A stretch of 35,216 nt of DNA from a virus: the IMG/VR virus record IMGVR_UViG_3300025853_000300, positions 1-35,216 of that record. One strand, 5' to 3'. The first letter of the stretch is position 1. Every line of letters begins with the position of its first letter. The position numbers and the translations under genes were made by a program. Below, one piece after another: positions 1 to 5,918 of this stretch. The notes beneath the pieces were generated by a model. The model did no database searches, was not told the DNA's origin, and was given only the letters and a program-made list of their open reading frames with translations.

Positions 1-12
1 TGAGGAAAACGG

Positions 13-177
13 TGTCTCAGTTTGTGTCTCAACGCAAGGGGGGTCCGTCTCGATTTGAGACATATTGTCTCACACCGCTTGGCGCTGCGCTGGCTCCCTG
101 TGGCATCGTGAGACACACTGCCTCATTCTGGCTCCCCTGGCGCTGTATCGGCGTGGGACGGGTGTATTTTTGTCTCA
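13..177. repeat. Cluster of TGTCTCA / TGAGACA heptamers
   Basis: Exact TGTCTCA lies at 13-19, 25-31, 66-72 and 171-177, and its reverse complement TGAGACA at 56-62 and 109-115. The copies at 56-72 form a 7-bp inverted repeat with a 3-base centre, and a further GTCTC/GAGAC pair lies at 47-61. A seventh copy starts the final 26 bases of the window (35191-35197). Such density in under 180 bases suggests a protein-binding site cluster, such as replication initiator, terminase or recombinase, but the binder is unknown. Confidence 0.7.
90..115 (+). repeat. Left arm of 26-bp inverted repeat
   Basis: These 26 bases are an exact reverse complement of the last 26 bases of the window (35191-35216). The match stops on one side at base 116, where the neighbours differ. 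On the other side it runs off the end of the window, so the true repeat may be longer. The arm includes one TGAGACA heptamer. Confidence 0.9.
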
Positions 178-187
178 TTGTATAGTA

Positions 188-316
188 TTGTGCACTATTG
201 TGCGTCGTTGTGCACGGTTGTGCACTATTGTGCGCTATTGTGCACTATTATTTTTGGTTGATTGTGCGTTATTGTGCGCAATATTGATTGATTGTGCGTT
301 ATTGCGCTAATTGTGC
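188..316 (+). repeat. 10-bp-phased TTGTGC iteron-like array
   Basis: TTGTGC starts at 188, 198, 208, 218, 228 and 238, exactly every 10 bases, then at 262, 272, 292 and 311, with a degenerate TTGCGC at 302. The full decamer is TTGTGCACTA in three copies (188, 218, 238) and close variants elsewhere. Ten-base spacing puts most copies on the same face of the helix, as expected for cooperative protein binding. An AT-rich block follows at once. An origin iteron array or a multi-site operator are the two best readings. It is not a CRISPR, because there are no spacers of usable length. Confidence 0.8.
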
Positions 317-371
317 GTTATTTTGGCCGATATCGTCTAGTTTTGTTTGATACCTTGACGCTTTTCTATTT

Positions 372-400
372 TTTAGATATTTTTTATATAAAAATATAAT
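372..400 (+). promoter_or_regulatory. Candidate promoter in the AT-rich block
   Basis: A perfect TATAAT lies at 395-400, with TTTAGA (4 of 6 matches to TTGACA) at 372-377 and a 17-base spacer. The predicted start near 407 falls at the left edge of the large palindrome at 406-435, so a protein bound there would block it. The block is so AT-rich that a chance TATAAT is possible. Confidence 0.4.
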
Positions 401-405
401 AGTAT

Positions 406-435
406 CCCATTAGGTATATAATATACCTAAGGGAT
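406..435. promoter_or_regulatory. Large palindrome, candidate operator
   Basis: The core at 410-430 is a perfect inverted repeat with arms TTAGGTATAT and ATATACCTAA around one central A. Allowing one unpaired base (409), the arms extend with CCC (406-408) pairing to GGG (431-433), and the outer AT pair also matches. It sits just downstream of the candidate promoter at 372-400 and contains another TATAAT-like core. It could be a repressor operator, an origin element or a cruciform. There is no T-tract, so it is not a terminator. Confidence 0.6.
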
Positions 436-505
436 GCTTATGGGACACTGTTTTTGCTGCCACCATTTTTTTGAGCTAATGAATTCAGGCACTTAGAGCG
501 GAAAC

Positions 506-571
506 AGTGTCACACCCTATTTTGTACGTTTTTAGTTAAGTGCCCGATATCCCTTAGAAAATGGTGTCACA
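506..571. repeat. GTGTCACA motif pair, repeated at the right end
   Basis: GTGTCACA occurs at 507-514 and 564-571 and once more at 34879-34886 near the other end. The related GGGACACTG (442-450) has its reverse complement CAGTGTCCC at 34885-34893. GCCACCATT near 468-476, GCCGCCATT near 591-599 and GCCACCATT near 34840-34848 form a second shared set. Shared motifs at both ends point to one regulatory region cut by the window ends. Confidence 0.55.
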
Positions 572-690
572 GCCGTTTTTTGCCACTTTGCCGCCATTTT
601 TTTGACGGACTGTCGGCGTGGTCGTTAGACCTATATCTATATGTCTAGAAAACAGAACGACGAAAAATCAATGCCGATCCGCTTTTTTTC

Positions 691-718
691 TTGCAAGCGA
701 TCGTTTGCGCATTATGAT
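691..718 (+). promoter_or_regulatory. Candidate promoter for the 750-2065 operon
   Basis: TTGCAA at 691-696 and TATGAT at 713-718 are separated by 16 bases and match the sigma-70 consensus in 4 of 6 and 5 of 6 positions. A start near 725 would give a leader of about 25 bases made of CA-rich sequence, ending in a GGAG ribosome site before the first gene. Confidence 0.5.
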
Positions 719-723
719 AGACG

Positions 724-737
724 CACACACAACACAC
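724..737 (+). repeat. CA-rich leader motif, copy 1
   Basis: CACACACAACACAC is repeated exactly at 1153-1166. Both copies lie just upstream of a start codon (750 and 1182). Unstructured CA-rich leaders can help 30S loading. Whether that happens here is inference. Confidence 0.6.
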
Positions 738-749
738 GGAGCACACGTA

Positions 750-851
750 ATGTCAGATAAAATATTAGATTTGCTAGAGTTCATCGCCGCCGCCGCCATC
801 TCGGCTGGTTTCATTGTTTTGGCGGCCTATGCCGTTGTAGGAGGTATCTAA
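750..851 (+). CDS. 33-residue single-span membrane peptide
   Basis: Translation starts at the ATG at 750 behind an ACGGAG ribosome site (spacer about 9), rather than at the longer upstream in-frame start at 618. The peptide has a short acidic N-terminus (SDKILDLLE) followed by one uninterrupted hydrophobic helix of about 22 residues rich in Ala, Ile, Val and Gly, ending with GGI at the C-terminus. It therefore looks like an inner-membrane peptide. Its stop overlaps the next start (TAATG at 849-853), so the two genes are translationally coupled. Small phage membrane peptides may act in superinfection exclusion, host takeover or lysis control. I do not recognise this one and give it no function. 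Confidence 0.6.
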   Translation: MSDKILDLLEFIAAAAISAGFIVLAAYAVVGGI

Positions 852-1138
852 TGCATATCAACGAAGAAATCCGCCGTTCCGTTTCTTTCTGTCGCTTGTA
901 CCTTGGCTCCCGGTCTTATTTTCATCGCTACCGCAGCGAAAAAGCACGGCTTGACGCGCTGTGGTTGATCCGCAGCGACCTACGTAAGCCAGACGCTAGC
1001 AAGCGTATTAAGCGTAGGATAACCGGTACGATACGTAACTTGCGTAACTTGCGGCGATATAGTGCGCATTGCAATGCATCGATTCGCGAGCAACTAGAGA
1101 CGGAATTGACCGTGCTGCTCTCGTTTCGTCATATCTGA
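851..1138 (+). CDS. Arg-rich basic protein, unknown
   Basis: This 95-residue protein starts at an ATG coupled to the stop of the membrane peptide, with a GGAGG ribosome site at about 839-843. It is strongly basic with many Arg and Tyr residues, including a segment SKRIKRRITGTIRNLRNLRR in the middle, and is predicted mainly helical. It carries no Cys cluster, membrane span or motif I recognise. The charge suggests nucleic-acid binding, but that is inference. The base composition of this operon is visibly more AT-rich than the replication and late operons, which could mean later acquisition. Confidence 0.6.
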   Translation: MHINEEIRRSVSFCRLYLGSRSYFHRYRSEKARLDALWLIRSDLRKPDASKRIKRRITGTIRNLRNLRRYSAHCNASIREQLETELTVLLSFRHI

Positions 1139-1152
1139 AACCACACAACACA

Positions 1153-1166
1153 CACACACAACACAC
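1153..1166 (+). repeat. CA-rich leader motif, copy 2
   Basis: This is an exact copy of the 14 bases at 724-737, inside a longer CA-repeat (about 1142-1166) and followed by TAGGAAAAACGAACC before the ATG at 1182. The gap 1139-1181 contains nothing else I recognise. Confidence 0.6.
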
Positions 1167-1181
1167 TAGGAAAAACGAACC

Positions 1182-1898
1182 ATGACTACACCAAACGGCG
1201 CAATTATTTATCGCGGTCAATCTATGCTAGACGGCAGCCCTATCGTTGCAATTTTAACTGGCATCGATAAACCCTCACATAACCCCAAAACCGGACCGAT
1301 GGTGCAATTGTGGGTTTTGCGTGAAGACATTGCGCCACATATTGCAGTCGCGACCGGTCAAGATAGCGCTGTATGCCCGGAGGATTGCGCACAAAAGCAG
1401 AGCCGCTCCTGTTATGTTAGCACGTTTCAAGGCCCACGTTCTGTATGGGAATCATACCATCGGGGAAATTACCCGCTGATTACACTAGCGGAAACAAGGC
1501 AGCTAGCATCAATGCATAGCGTACGCTTAGCGGCATATGGCGATGTGGCGGCGCTACCTAGCGAATATAGCTTGGCTTTATGTGGCAACAAGCGTACCGG
1601 ATACACCCACGCTTGGCGACAACTCCCACTAATGCGCAATTTCATTATGGCAAGCGCTGACAGTCTACAGGACGCCAAAGAAGCACAAGCGCTTGGGTGG
1701 AGAACGTTTCGCGTTATGAAACCAAACGACACACTACAGCCAAACGAGATTATGTGTCCCAGTGATTCTAAGGGCGTAACTTGCTTCGATTGTCAACTAT
1801 GCCAAGGCGCGTCTAAACAAGCGAAAAACATTGCGATTATGGTACATGGTGCGCGTAAAAAGCGCTTCACTGGTCGTAGACTCGAGGTGCTGGCATGA
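1182..1898 (+). CDS. Cys-cluster phage protein of unknown function
   Basis: This 238-residue protein starts at the ATG at 1182, with AGGA about 10 bases upstream. It resembles an uncharacterised family that I recall from phages and plasmids, with a conserved opening (YRGQSMLDGSPIVAILTG), a Cys-rich segment near residues 65-78 (CPEDCAQKQSRSCY), a central block around YGDVAALP, and a C-terminal Cys set (CPSD...CFDCQLCQG, about residues 192-208). The Cys pairs could bind zinc or an iron-sulfur cluster. I cannot assign an activity. It is the largest gene of the left plus-strand operon, which ends with the coupled small gene at 1895. Confidence 0.75.
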   Translation: MTTPNGAIIYRGQSMLDGSPIVAILTGIDKPSHNPKTGPMVQLWVLREDIAPHIAVATGQDSAVCPEDCAQKQSRSCYVSTFQGPRSVWESYHRGNYPLITLAETRQLASMHSVRLAAYGDVAALPSEYSLALCGNKRTGYTHAWRQLPLMRNFIMASADSLQDAKEAQALGWRTFRVMKPNDTLQPNEIMCPSDSKGVTCFDCQLCQGASKQAKNIAIMVHGARKKRFTGRRLEVLA

Positions 1899-2065
1899 TT
1901 TTCAAGGTAGAACAAAAAGACATTGACTGTGATGACTCACAAGTAACGGAGCGAGATTTAGGTATGTGGGTTATTGTTTTGGATGGCCTAGTTTACGGGA
2001 GATTCGAACACGAGAGCGATGCCGTGCTTTCATATCATGACGTTTGGTTCAAACATAATTCATGA
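1895..2065 (+). CDS. 56-residue acidic protein, unknown
   Basis: A short gene begins at the ATG at 1895, overlapping the TGA of the preceding gene (ATGA), with GAGG seven bases before the start. The product begins MIFKVEQKDIDCDDSQ and ends SYHDVWFKHNS. It is acidic and aromatic-rich, with a short beta-like segment (MWVIVLDGLVYGRF) that resembles the small phage proteins that read VxxDGxxxGxF. No function can be given. The coupling and ribosome site, plus the terminator just after it, support a real last gene of this operon. Confidence 0.65.
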   Translation: MIFKVEQKDIDCDDSQVTERDLGMWVIVLDGLVYGRFEHESDAVLSYHDVWFKHNS

Positions 2066-2083
2066 GCAGAAAACACTAAACCC

Positions 2084-2116
2084 AAAGGGCTAGGCCTAAC
2101 GCCTAGCCCTTTTTTT
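2084..2116 (+). terminator. Rho-independent terminator of the left operon
   Basis: A perfect 12-bp stem (AAAGGGCTAGGC with GCCTAGCCCTTT) and a 5-base loop CTAAC are followed by a T-tract ending at 2116. It closes the plus-strand operon. Because the stem is flanked by A residues on its left, it may also end leftward transcripts of the replication operon, whose last stop is at 2122. Confidence 0.9.
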
Positions 2117-2121
2117 GTGCC

Positions 2122-4239
2122 CTACGCTAGCCGGTACGACATAACGGATCGGCCATTGCGTGCTTTGGCTTCCCTTTCGACAAGCGAGCCTTCAGCGATA
2201 AGCGCGGCGATCCACGCCTCGCAATCGCGGTCACGTACGGCGCGGAGAATATCGCGCTTACGCACGTAACCGTCTGCCCTCGCTTGCTTTTCAATGGAGG
2301 ATAAAACACGTTTAAGACCCCTTTCCCATTGATTCCCAGCGGCGTGGCGGTTTGCTAGGGACCAGAGGTCAGACGCGCACCGCTCGACTAGGCGCACGGC
2401 GAGGGCCTCGCCTTGTGCTGTAATCCTAGGGCTTGACGACAGCCCAGCGATAGCCATGGCTACCCTGTGGGCATGCTCTGCCTGCCTGCCCATCAATTCA
2501 TCCGGCACGTCTATATCTCCAAGTTGCCGCGCGCGATGAATTTCCAGATCGTAGTCGGCCAAGGTTTGGCCATCGGTCGACGGTATTGGCTCCGGCTTTG
2601 GGGCAACCATTGCCTCAGAATTGTTAAGCCAATTTTGCCGCGCGCGATCTAAATCTGCTAGAACGGTCGTGAGGCCTCGATCCTCAATCGATCCGGTTGG
2701 CTGGCGTTTGTCGGGAAGGATATGCTGTGCCCTGAAAACTAAGAAACGACCTAATAAACCATCCCTTAAAGAGGCCTCTCCAAGGACCGTGAGTAGGTCT
2801 TCAGGGGTTGCAGTGCCAAAGATTGACAAGCAAGGCGCATCGAGAACCTGCTGCCTCGCCTCGCCTCCCATTCGATCGCTTGCCGCGCGCTCGAACCGCA
2901 TAGCTTCAGTGCCCCAGGTGCCAAGTTCAAGCAGGATTTGGCCAGCCAGGGCGAGGTATGCTGGCGCTCTGCCGCCCAGGATTTGCCGCAGGAGTTTTGC
3001 TATTTCACCGCTCACGAGGCAAGCCCCCTGGCCCTTGTCGCTTGCCTCCTCCAGGGCATCGCGCAGGGCTTTAACCGATGGCATGCCTGCAATCACTTGC
3101 TCGCCTAAAGCTTGGCTCAAAGCTTTCATGGGCACGTCTTTGCCGCATGCGCTACCAGCAACGCCCAAGACGTACAGGTGCGAGGTCATGCCGTTCCAAT
3201 GCCACCTACGGCCAGCCAAGGTGGCTCCCAAGGCCAAGGTGGCCCCCGTAGCAAGCCCAGGCTGCCAAATGCGGCATTTGCCGCGCAGGTGGCGGAGAAA
3301 ATGCCTCGCAATGTCGCCCTGCTCGGCCAATAGAACGGCCAGTTCCTCGCGCTCCTCGTCTTCGAGAAAAGGGTCAGGTTTTGGTTTTAGTCCTTCTGGC
3401 TTAAGGTCTGCGTCATCGTCAATAACGATAACTTCGTTTCGCTCTTCTAAAAGATACCCGTGCGGCCTTCCTTGCGGGTCTGGGGTGTCGATGGCCGACA
3501 AAATCTTGTGCCGTAGTTCTTTCTCGCTCCAAGGAGGGTGGCAGCCCCCATTCCAATTCCACATGGCCTGTAGCGCATCCTCCTCGCCCAAGCCAAAGCC
3601 CTGCACCATCGCCCTGGCAACGCAAAGGGCCTGGTTGTGTCCTCCAGCCCCTGAAACAGCAGGGCGGCACCTTGCAGCGTACCGCTCAGCCTTCTCGCGC
3701 AAGCTCAGGTCGCTCACAGGGCGTTGTAGAAGGGTTAGGCTGCCTGGGCTAGGGGTAGGCTTCTCGCAAGCCTTACGGACGATCTCAGGAGGGCATGGGG
3801 CCACGTCGCCGCCGATGCCCTCGTACCTGCCACCGCCCGGACGAAACGAGCCAGCCCCGACTACGTAGCCGCCATCGCCGCGCACGTCCACTTTGGGGCC
3901 GAGCCTGCCTGCACTATTGGGAATTGTGGTACTAGCGCTGTAGTAAAAATGCCATCCGCCAGACGGCGTGCTGACCGCATAGGTAGGCGTAGCTGTAACC
4001 TCTTCAGGAACGTAGTCGCCATCGATATCGACAACAACAATGCCGCTGAACTTGCCGCACACCACGCCCCAGCCGGTCGGGTCTTGCAACCGCAGCCATG
4101 CCTCCACTTGCCTGATGTCATCGGTGTGGCTGCTCAACCAGCGCACCAATGGCCGTTTACCGTCCTCGCCACCCACGGGGAAGATGCGCCAGCCTCTCCC
4201 CAGCAGGTCTTTTGCCGCCTCCAACAGTTCTTCTTTCAC
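2122..4239 (-). CDS. Primase-polymerase / DUF3987-type replication protein
   Basis: This 705-residue protein should start replication by synthesising primers and probably unwinding DNA. The N-terminal PrimPol domain (about 1-160) shows the catalytic DID at 71-73, TPSGGWH at 91-97 and DVRGDGGYVV at 118-127, all hallmarks of the bifunctional primase-polymerase family. Residues 199-250 look like the primase C-terminal segment (HNQALCVARAM ... HPPWSEKELRHKI). From about 290 onward it resembles DUF3987 ATPases, with a P-loop-like GVAGSACGKD at 359-368. The start is GTG with a GAGGAG ribosome site six bases upstream, and it overlaps the thyX stop (GTGA). It is the last gene of the early minus-strand operon. 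The helicase role of the C-terminal half is inference. Confidence 0.9.
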   Translation of the reverse strand: MKEELLEAAKDLLGRGWRIFPVGGEDGKRPLVRWLSSHTDDIRQVEAWLRLQDPTGWGVVCGKFSGIVVVDIDGDYVPEEVTATPTYAVSTPSGGWHFYYSASTTIPNSAGRLGPKVDVRGDGGYVVGAGSFRPGGGRYEGIGGDVAPCPPEIVRKACEKPTPSPGSLTLLQRPVSDLSLREKAERYAARCRPAVSGAGGHNQALCVARAMVQGFGLGEEDALQAMWNWNGGCHPPWSEKELRHKILSAIDTPDPQGRPHGYLLEERNEVIVIDDDADLKPEGLKPKPDPFLEDEEREELAVLLAEQGDIARHFLRHLRGKCRIWQPGLATGATLALGATLAGRRWHWNGMTSHLYVLGVAGSACGKDVPMKALSQALGEQVIAGMPSVKALRDALEEASDKGQGACLVSGEIAKLLRQILGGRAPAYLALAGQILLELGTWGTEAMRFERAASDRMGGEARQQVLDAPCLSIFGTATPEDLLTVLGEASLRDGLLGRFLVFRAQHILPDKRQPTGSIEDRGLTTVLADLDRARQNWLNNSEAMVAPKPEPIPSTDGQTLADYDLEIHRARQLGDIDVPDELMGRQAEHAHRVAMAIAGLSSSPRITAQGEALAVRLVERCASDLWSLANRHAAGNQWERGLKRVLSSIEKQARADGYVRKRDILRAVRDRDCEAWIAALIAEGSLVEREAKARNGRSVMSYRLA

Positions 4240-5015
4240 AACGACTCCTCAATGATTACGCGGTATTGTTTCCATCCCTTAAAATTGGCGCTTGGCTCGT
4301 CAGTTTCCATCGCCATGGCTTGGTGCTCGAACGGTGACCAATGGCCGTCTTCTTTCAGCCGATTGTGTAGCTGCCAGTCTTGGTTGAACGTGCTTTTCTT
4401 GCCATGGTTCATGTAAGAAACCCTGGCTGCTCGGGCTACGCTCTGCGCCATTTGTACGATGGTTGTTTTGGTCGGGTCTGCATATGGCAGGTGCCAGTCG
4501 CCAGGGTGCAGGATGGCTGGTTCACTGCTGTAGATGGCCTGCTGCATCGCCAGGGCAAGCTTGCCCATTTCATGCTGGGCACCGGCCCCAGGCAAACGCA
4601 ACTTAAAGAAATTTTCCCATTCCGTTGACGTCACCAGCACCTTGGTCCACATGAATGGCTCCAAAAGCCGGTTGGCGATTTCCTTGTGAACCCCCAAATG
4701 CTCAAGCCATTCGTGGTGCTTTACGGCATCGCTCAAAGCCTGCCGCCATGCCCGTTCGCTGGCCCCTGCATGTGAAGCGTCGAGCGCCTCGCCACCCTGC
4801 ATACCTTTTTGATTGCGTGGCCAAGCAGAGGGAATGTACGGGTTCTCTAACACTTGCGCACGCAGCGTCTTGAGCGGGATGGCCCTGCTGCTGGCACTGT
4901 TGCGGCTAAAACAGCGGTGCGTGTTCAACTGAGCTACCAGCCATTTCGGCATGGTTAGCTCCAGGGTTGTGATGCGCGTTGTGCAGATGCTATCTGCAAT
5001 GATTTCAGCTTTCAT
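4236..5015 (-). CDS. thyX: Flavin-dependent thymidylate synthase (ThyX)
   Basis: ThyX makes dTMP from dUMP using FAD, NADPH and methylene-tetrahydrofolate, raising thymidine supply for phage DNA. The 259-residue protein has the signature region at 32-44 as THRCFSRNSASSR, where the family consensus is RHRxxSxNExSxR, so the first Arg and the Glu are replaced. Other conserved pieces are HKEIANRLLEPF (110-121), EWENFFKLR (132-140), ARAARVSY (194-201) and HWSPFEH (225-231). I start it at the ATG at 5015, which begins the family-like MKAEII; the frame stays open upstream to 5237 but there runs over the neighbouring pyrophosphohydrolase gene. It overlaps that gene by 11 bases and the primase gene by 4. 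Confidence 0.9.
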   Translation of the reverse strand: MKAEIIADSICTTRITTLELTMPKWLVAQLNTHRCFSRNSASSRAIPLKTLRAQVLENPYIPSAWPRNQKGMQGGEALDASHAGASERAWRQALSDAVKHHEWLEHLGVHKEIANRLLEPFMWTKVLVTSTEWENFFKLRLPGAGAQHEMGKLALAMQQAIYSSEPAILHPGDWHLPYADPTKTTIVQMAQSVARAARVSYMNHGKKSTFNQDWQLHNRLKEDGHWSPFEHQAMAMETDEPSANFKGWKQYRVIIEESL

Positions 5016-5358
5016 GGTGATAGCACCCGTCCTTTGCTGGCTTGCTTGGCCATTTGCGAAGCCTGTTCTTCTCAAGCTTTGCGTGGATGACTTTTTCAGG
5101 CAAAAGCCCAAGATCCTTAATGGCTTGCCAGCAACGCTCGGGCAGCCCAACAGGCATACCTCCCAACTGTTCGCATTGCGTGGCCAAGAAGAACACGTCT
5201 GCAAGCTCTTCAGCGGCTTCAGCGCATTCTTTGACAAGATGGTTGCCAGCCCCCTTTAGTTCAGCGTCAGGAAACTGACGGCGTTGCCAGTCTCCTATCT
5301 CTATTTGTAGGCACTTAAGCAGTGCGCTGTCTTCGATACCTAATTCTGGTTTGTTCAT
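5005..5358 (-). CDS. MazG-like nucleotide pyrophosphohydrolase (dATP/dGTP type)
   Basis: The 117-residue protein resembles the phage dATP/dGTP pyrophosphohydrolase branch of the MazG superfamily, which hydrolyses nucleoside triphosphates to monophosphates. The metal-binding helix pair is visible as HLVKECAEAAEELADVFFLATQ, giving the ExxE and ExxD pattern, and the C-terminus has the typical KLEKNRLRKWP block followed by DGCYHH. The start ATG has a GAGG ribosome site. It precedes thyX directly and the two overlap, which fits a joint role in nucleotide pools. A role in degrading the ppGpp alarmone, known for some MazG proteins, cannot be judged here. Confidence 0.85.
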   Translation of the reverse strand: MNKPELGIEDSALLKCLQIEIGDWQRRQFPDAELKGAGNHLVKECAEAAEELADVFFLATQCEQLGGMPVGLPERCWQAIKDLGLLPEKVIHAKLEKNRLRKWPSKPAKDGCYHHES

Positions 5359-5918
5359 GCTTCCACCTCTAGTCTTTCTTTCAATGCCGCCAGCATGCGT
5401 GCCCTCGTTGCACGCACTGCTTCTTTCGATACACCCTGACTCTTGGCTACCTCAGTCAGGTCGCCATGATCGGACGCTGCCAAACGCACCAGCATGTCTC
5501 CCAAGCTAATGCTCTTGGCCGTATTTCGCTCGGCCAGTAAGATAGCCACCTCTCGACGCACAGCGTCAAGCAAGCGTGATTGGTCGGGGTCTGGCGACTC
5601 GGCAGCCAACTGCAAATTCTGCTCGTCGTCGTCTAGGTCTGCGTGCTGCACATGTTCTCTCGATGCACGTTTGCCCATGGCGTAGTGCATTTCCAGATGC
5701 TTTTGCTGCATGTGGCCATCCTTGCACAGCAACCACGTCCAGTTCTTCAAGCTCATTTCTCTTGTGTCGTCGTAAGACCTGTAAGCCTCAATAACACGCA
5801 TGCGCAACTCTTGCGCATATTCGTCGGCCCAGTGCCGGCCCCACTTCTTTGCCAGCTTTGCTACCAGCGGCTCGCAAGCCGCCAGCCATTCAGTTTCAGA
5901 ACGGTACTTCTTCGTCAT
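5355..5918 (-). CDS. Sigma-70-family-like transcription factor
   Basis: This 187-residue protein has the layout of a small sigma factor. The N-terminal half resembles region 2 (WADEYAQELRMRVIEAYRSY ... WTWLLCKDGH), an acidic linker follows (around LDDDEQNLQ), and the C-terminal half is a helix-turn-helix like region 4 (DLTEVAKSQGVSKEAVRATR). I choose the ATG at 5918 because AGGAGG lies nine bases before it; an upstream ATG at 5939 has its own codons made of that ribosome site. It overlaps the helicase gene by 23 bases. A natural role is to direct host RNA polymerase to the late operon, whose upstream region lacks an obvious host promoter, but that link is inference. Confidence 0.7.
   Translation of the reverse strand: MTKKYRSETEWLAACEPLVAKLAKKWGRHWADEYAQELRMRVIEAYRSYDDTREMSLKNWTWLLCKDGHMQQKHLEMHYAMGKRASREHVQHADLDDDEQNLQLAAESPDPDQSRLLDAVRREVAILLAERNTAKSISLGDMLVRLAASDHGDLTEVAKSQGVSKEAVRATRARMLAALKERLEVEA

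Larger units (their letters stand above)
1..749. other. Left non-coding control region
   Basis: No credible gene is seen in these 749 bases. In order the region holds six TGTCTCA/TGAGACA heptamers (13-177), a TTGTGC array (188-316), an AT-rich block with a candidate promoter (372-400) and a large palindrome (406-435), GTGTCACA motifs at 507-514 and 564-571, and a second candidate promoter (691-718) just before the first gene. Iteron-like repeats followed by an AT-rich stretch resemble a replication origin with an unwinding element; this is inference from layout. Open frames across the array (for example 65-310) have repeat-derived, Cys/Leu-rich translations and no ribosome site. Confidence 0.7.

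Noticed and set aside
65-310. An 81-codon open frame over the TTGTGC array
   Set aside because: The translation is made of array-derived Cys/Leu/Val repeats, there is no ribosome site, and the DNA looks like a binding array.
188-316. CRISPR array
   Set aside because: Units are only 10 bases with no spacer between repeats, so it is a tandem iteron-like array.
2621-3868. A 415-codon plus-strand frame opposite the PrimPol gene
   Set aside because: It is a shadow of the well-supported PrimPol/DUF3987 gene; composition is Ser/Arg/Pro-rich with no ribosome site.
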